Shown: positions 63,166 through 64,000 of the stretch, in pieces
Position numbering within the stretch: position 1 is the stretch's first letter
How the letters are laid out: every line of letters starts with the position of its first letter
Assembly (NCBI RefSeq): GCF_900113185.1
Contig: NZ_FOZD01000001.1
Span: 2,170,001 to 2,234,000, forward strand
DNA from: Agromyces sp. CF514
GTDB taxonomy: Bacteria > Actinomycetota > Actinomycetes > Actinomycetales > Microbacteriaceae
DNA length: 64,000 nucleotides
Direction of reading: 5' to 3'
Made by a program: the position numbers and the translations under genes
The notes under the pieces: generated by a model
Database searches by the model: none
The model's input: only the letters and a program-made list of their open reading frames with translations
What the model was told of the DNA's origin: nothing

Positions 63166-64000
63166 GCCGCTGATGGTTGCTGTTGAGTGGGTTGAGGCTC
63201 ACTGTGTCATCCCTGACCAGGATCACCGTGGGGAACCGTTTCTGCTGGGTGATGAGCAGTTGGCTTTCATGGCCAACCATTACCGGGTGAAGGACACCGC
63301 GCAGGTTGGTGAGAAGGCTCCCGCATTCGTGTACAGGCGTTCGCAGCTTGTGCGCGCACAGAAGTGGGGCAAGTCTCCGCTGGTCGCCGCGTTTGTGTGC
63401 GTTGAGGGTGTCGGGCCTGTGACGTTTGCCGGGTTCGCTCGTGGTGGTGAGGTGTATGACTGCCGCGACTATCGCTGCGGTTGCGGTTGGTCGTACGTGT
63501 ATGAGGCCGGCGAGCCGATGGGTTCGCCGTGGTCGTCGCCGCTTATCCAGATCACTGCGACGTCTGAGGATCAGACGGCGAACACGTATGACGCTTTGCG
63601 GCCGATGATTGAGCTCGGCCCGTTGTCGGATGTGATTCCGAAGACGGGTGAGGAGTTTATTCGTCTGCCTGGTGGTGGTCGCATTGATGCTGTGACGTCT
63701 GCGGCTACTTCACGTCTTGGTCAGCGCATCACGTTTGCTGTGCAGGATGAGACTGGTTTGTGGCTCGAGACCAATGGCGGTTGGAAGCTGTCGAAGAATC
63801 AGCGTCGTGGTCTTGCTGGTATGGGTGGTCGTTCGATTGAGACGACGAACTCGTGGAATCCGACTGAGAACAGTGTCGCTCAGCGGACGCACGAGTCGTT
63901 GGCGAAGGACATCAACAAGGACTTCCAGCAGCCCCCCGCCAACCTTGACTTCAAGAACAAGGCCGATCGCCGACGCATCTTCGAGATCAACTACGCGGCG
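63158..64000 (+). CDS. terL: Terminase large subunit, 5' part (truncated by window edge)
   Basis: The frame is open from ATG 63158 to the window edge (281 codons). The ATPase domain shows the Walker A-like RAQKWGKSPLVAAF (near 70-83), a Cys-containing insertion (YDCRDYRCGCGWSYVYEAGEP), the Walker B/catalytic acid in ITFAVQDETGLWL (near 205) and the C-motif region ETTNSWNP. The nuclease domain lies beyond the window. It powers DNA translocation into the capsid. Confidence 0.9.
   Translation, partial: MAKPLMVAVEWVEAHCVIPDQDHRGEPFLLGDEQLAFMANHYRVKDTAQVGEKAPAFVYRRSQLVRAQKWGKSPLVAAFVCVEGVGPVTFAGFARGGEVYDCRDYRCGCGWSYVYEAGEPMGSPWSSPLIQITATSEDQTANTYDALRPMIELGPLSDVIPKTGEEFIRLPGGGRIDAVTSAATSRLGQRITFAVQDETGLWLETNGGWKLSKNQRRGLAGMGGRSIETTNSWNPTENSVAQRTHESLAKDINKDFQQPPANLDFKNKADRRRIFEINYAA

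Larger units (their letters stand above)
47311..64000. mobile_element. Prophage, left part (early region to terminase), truncated by window edge
   Basis: After position 47311 GC content falls, AT-rich intergenic DNA appears and gene types change. There are HTH switch genes, an excisionase-like protein, RusA, YqaJ, a C5 methyltransferase, replication and SSB-like proteins, a tRNA, an HNH endonuclease and both terminase subunits in the order usual for HK97-type siphoviruses (HNH, terS, terL). Nearly all genes are rightward and overlap by 1-4 bp. The structural, lysis and integrase genes are expected beyond 64 kb. The exact left attachment site was not identified. Confidence 0.93.

Noticed and set aside
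47311-64000. CRISPR arrays or insertion sequences in the prophage
   Set aside because: No regularly spaced repeats, transposase motifs or terminal inverted repeats were seen on either strand.

Overview
The window is a very GC-rich actinobacterial chromosome with gene order and protein families typical of the Microbacteriaceae (Agromyces/Leifsonia-like; this placement is inferred from protein style and synteny, not from a search). Positions 1-47.3 kb are host core genome. From about 47.3 kb to the right edge the sequence is a lower-GC prophage with a siphovirus-type early region.

Host part. 1-4.2 kb: competence/recombination genes (end of a ComM-like Mg-chelatase ATPase, dprA, a metallophosphoesterase, xerC). 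4.2-9.8 kb: an M23 peptidase facing rpsB-tsf, then pyrH-frr-cdsA and a DivIVA-repeat protein, the standard actinobacterial block. 9.9-17.6 kb: a lysozyme-like secreted protein, an alpha/beta hydrolase, an AI-2E-family transporter, a long coiled-coil DivIVA protein, an unusual two-part membrane protein and a YbbN-like thioredoxin/TPR protein lacking its redox cysteines. 17.6-27.3 kb: alpha-glucan metabolism (glgB, glgE, glgP, glgX, with a ybaK-type deacylase). 27.3-41.6 kb: cysteine desulfurase and mnmA (tRNA thiolation), ligA, a Tat-exported phospholipase C-like phosphoesterase, gatCAB and dinB. 42.0-45.1 kb: a TPP riboswitch followed by ykoE-ykoD-ykoC, an ECF transporter for thiamine or its precursor. 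45.7-47.3 kb: a degenerate D,D-carboxypeptidase and a small zincin.

Prophage part. A leftward HTH gene, a palindromic operator and divergent leaderless HTH genes form a plausible lysogeny switch (47.5-49.0 kb) with an excisionase-like protein. An ORF-free stretch follows (49.27-49.85 kb). It is dense in hairpins and closed by pairings more than 400 nt apart around a tRNA-type T arm. Its topology is tmRNA-like, but it may be another large phage RNA; this is the most interesting object in the window. Then come many translationally coupled microproteins, RusA, WhiB, a YqaJ exonuclease, a C5 DNA methyltransferase, a replication-initiation-like protein and an SSB-like protein. A strong terminator, a structured spacer and a complete tRNA (anticodon CAA) lie at 58.05-58.5 kb. 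After that are a second metallophosphoesterase, more zinc-knuckle microproteins, a permuted NlpC/P60-like protein, an HNH endonuclease, a terminator, the small terminase and a large terminase running off the right edge. No integrase and no attachment-site pair is visible, so the integrase is probably beyond the right edge.

A recurring feature of host and prophage is a -10-like hexamer exactly 6 nt before the start codon, with no Shine-Dalgarno sequence in most cases. This indicates leaderless transcripts (DivIVA protein, glgP, ligA, dinB, two prophage HTH genes; mnmA is similar but also has a purine-rich stretch).
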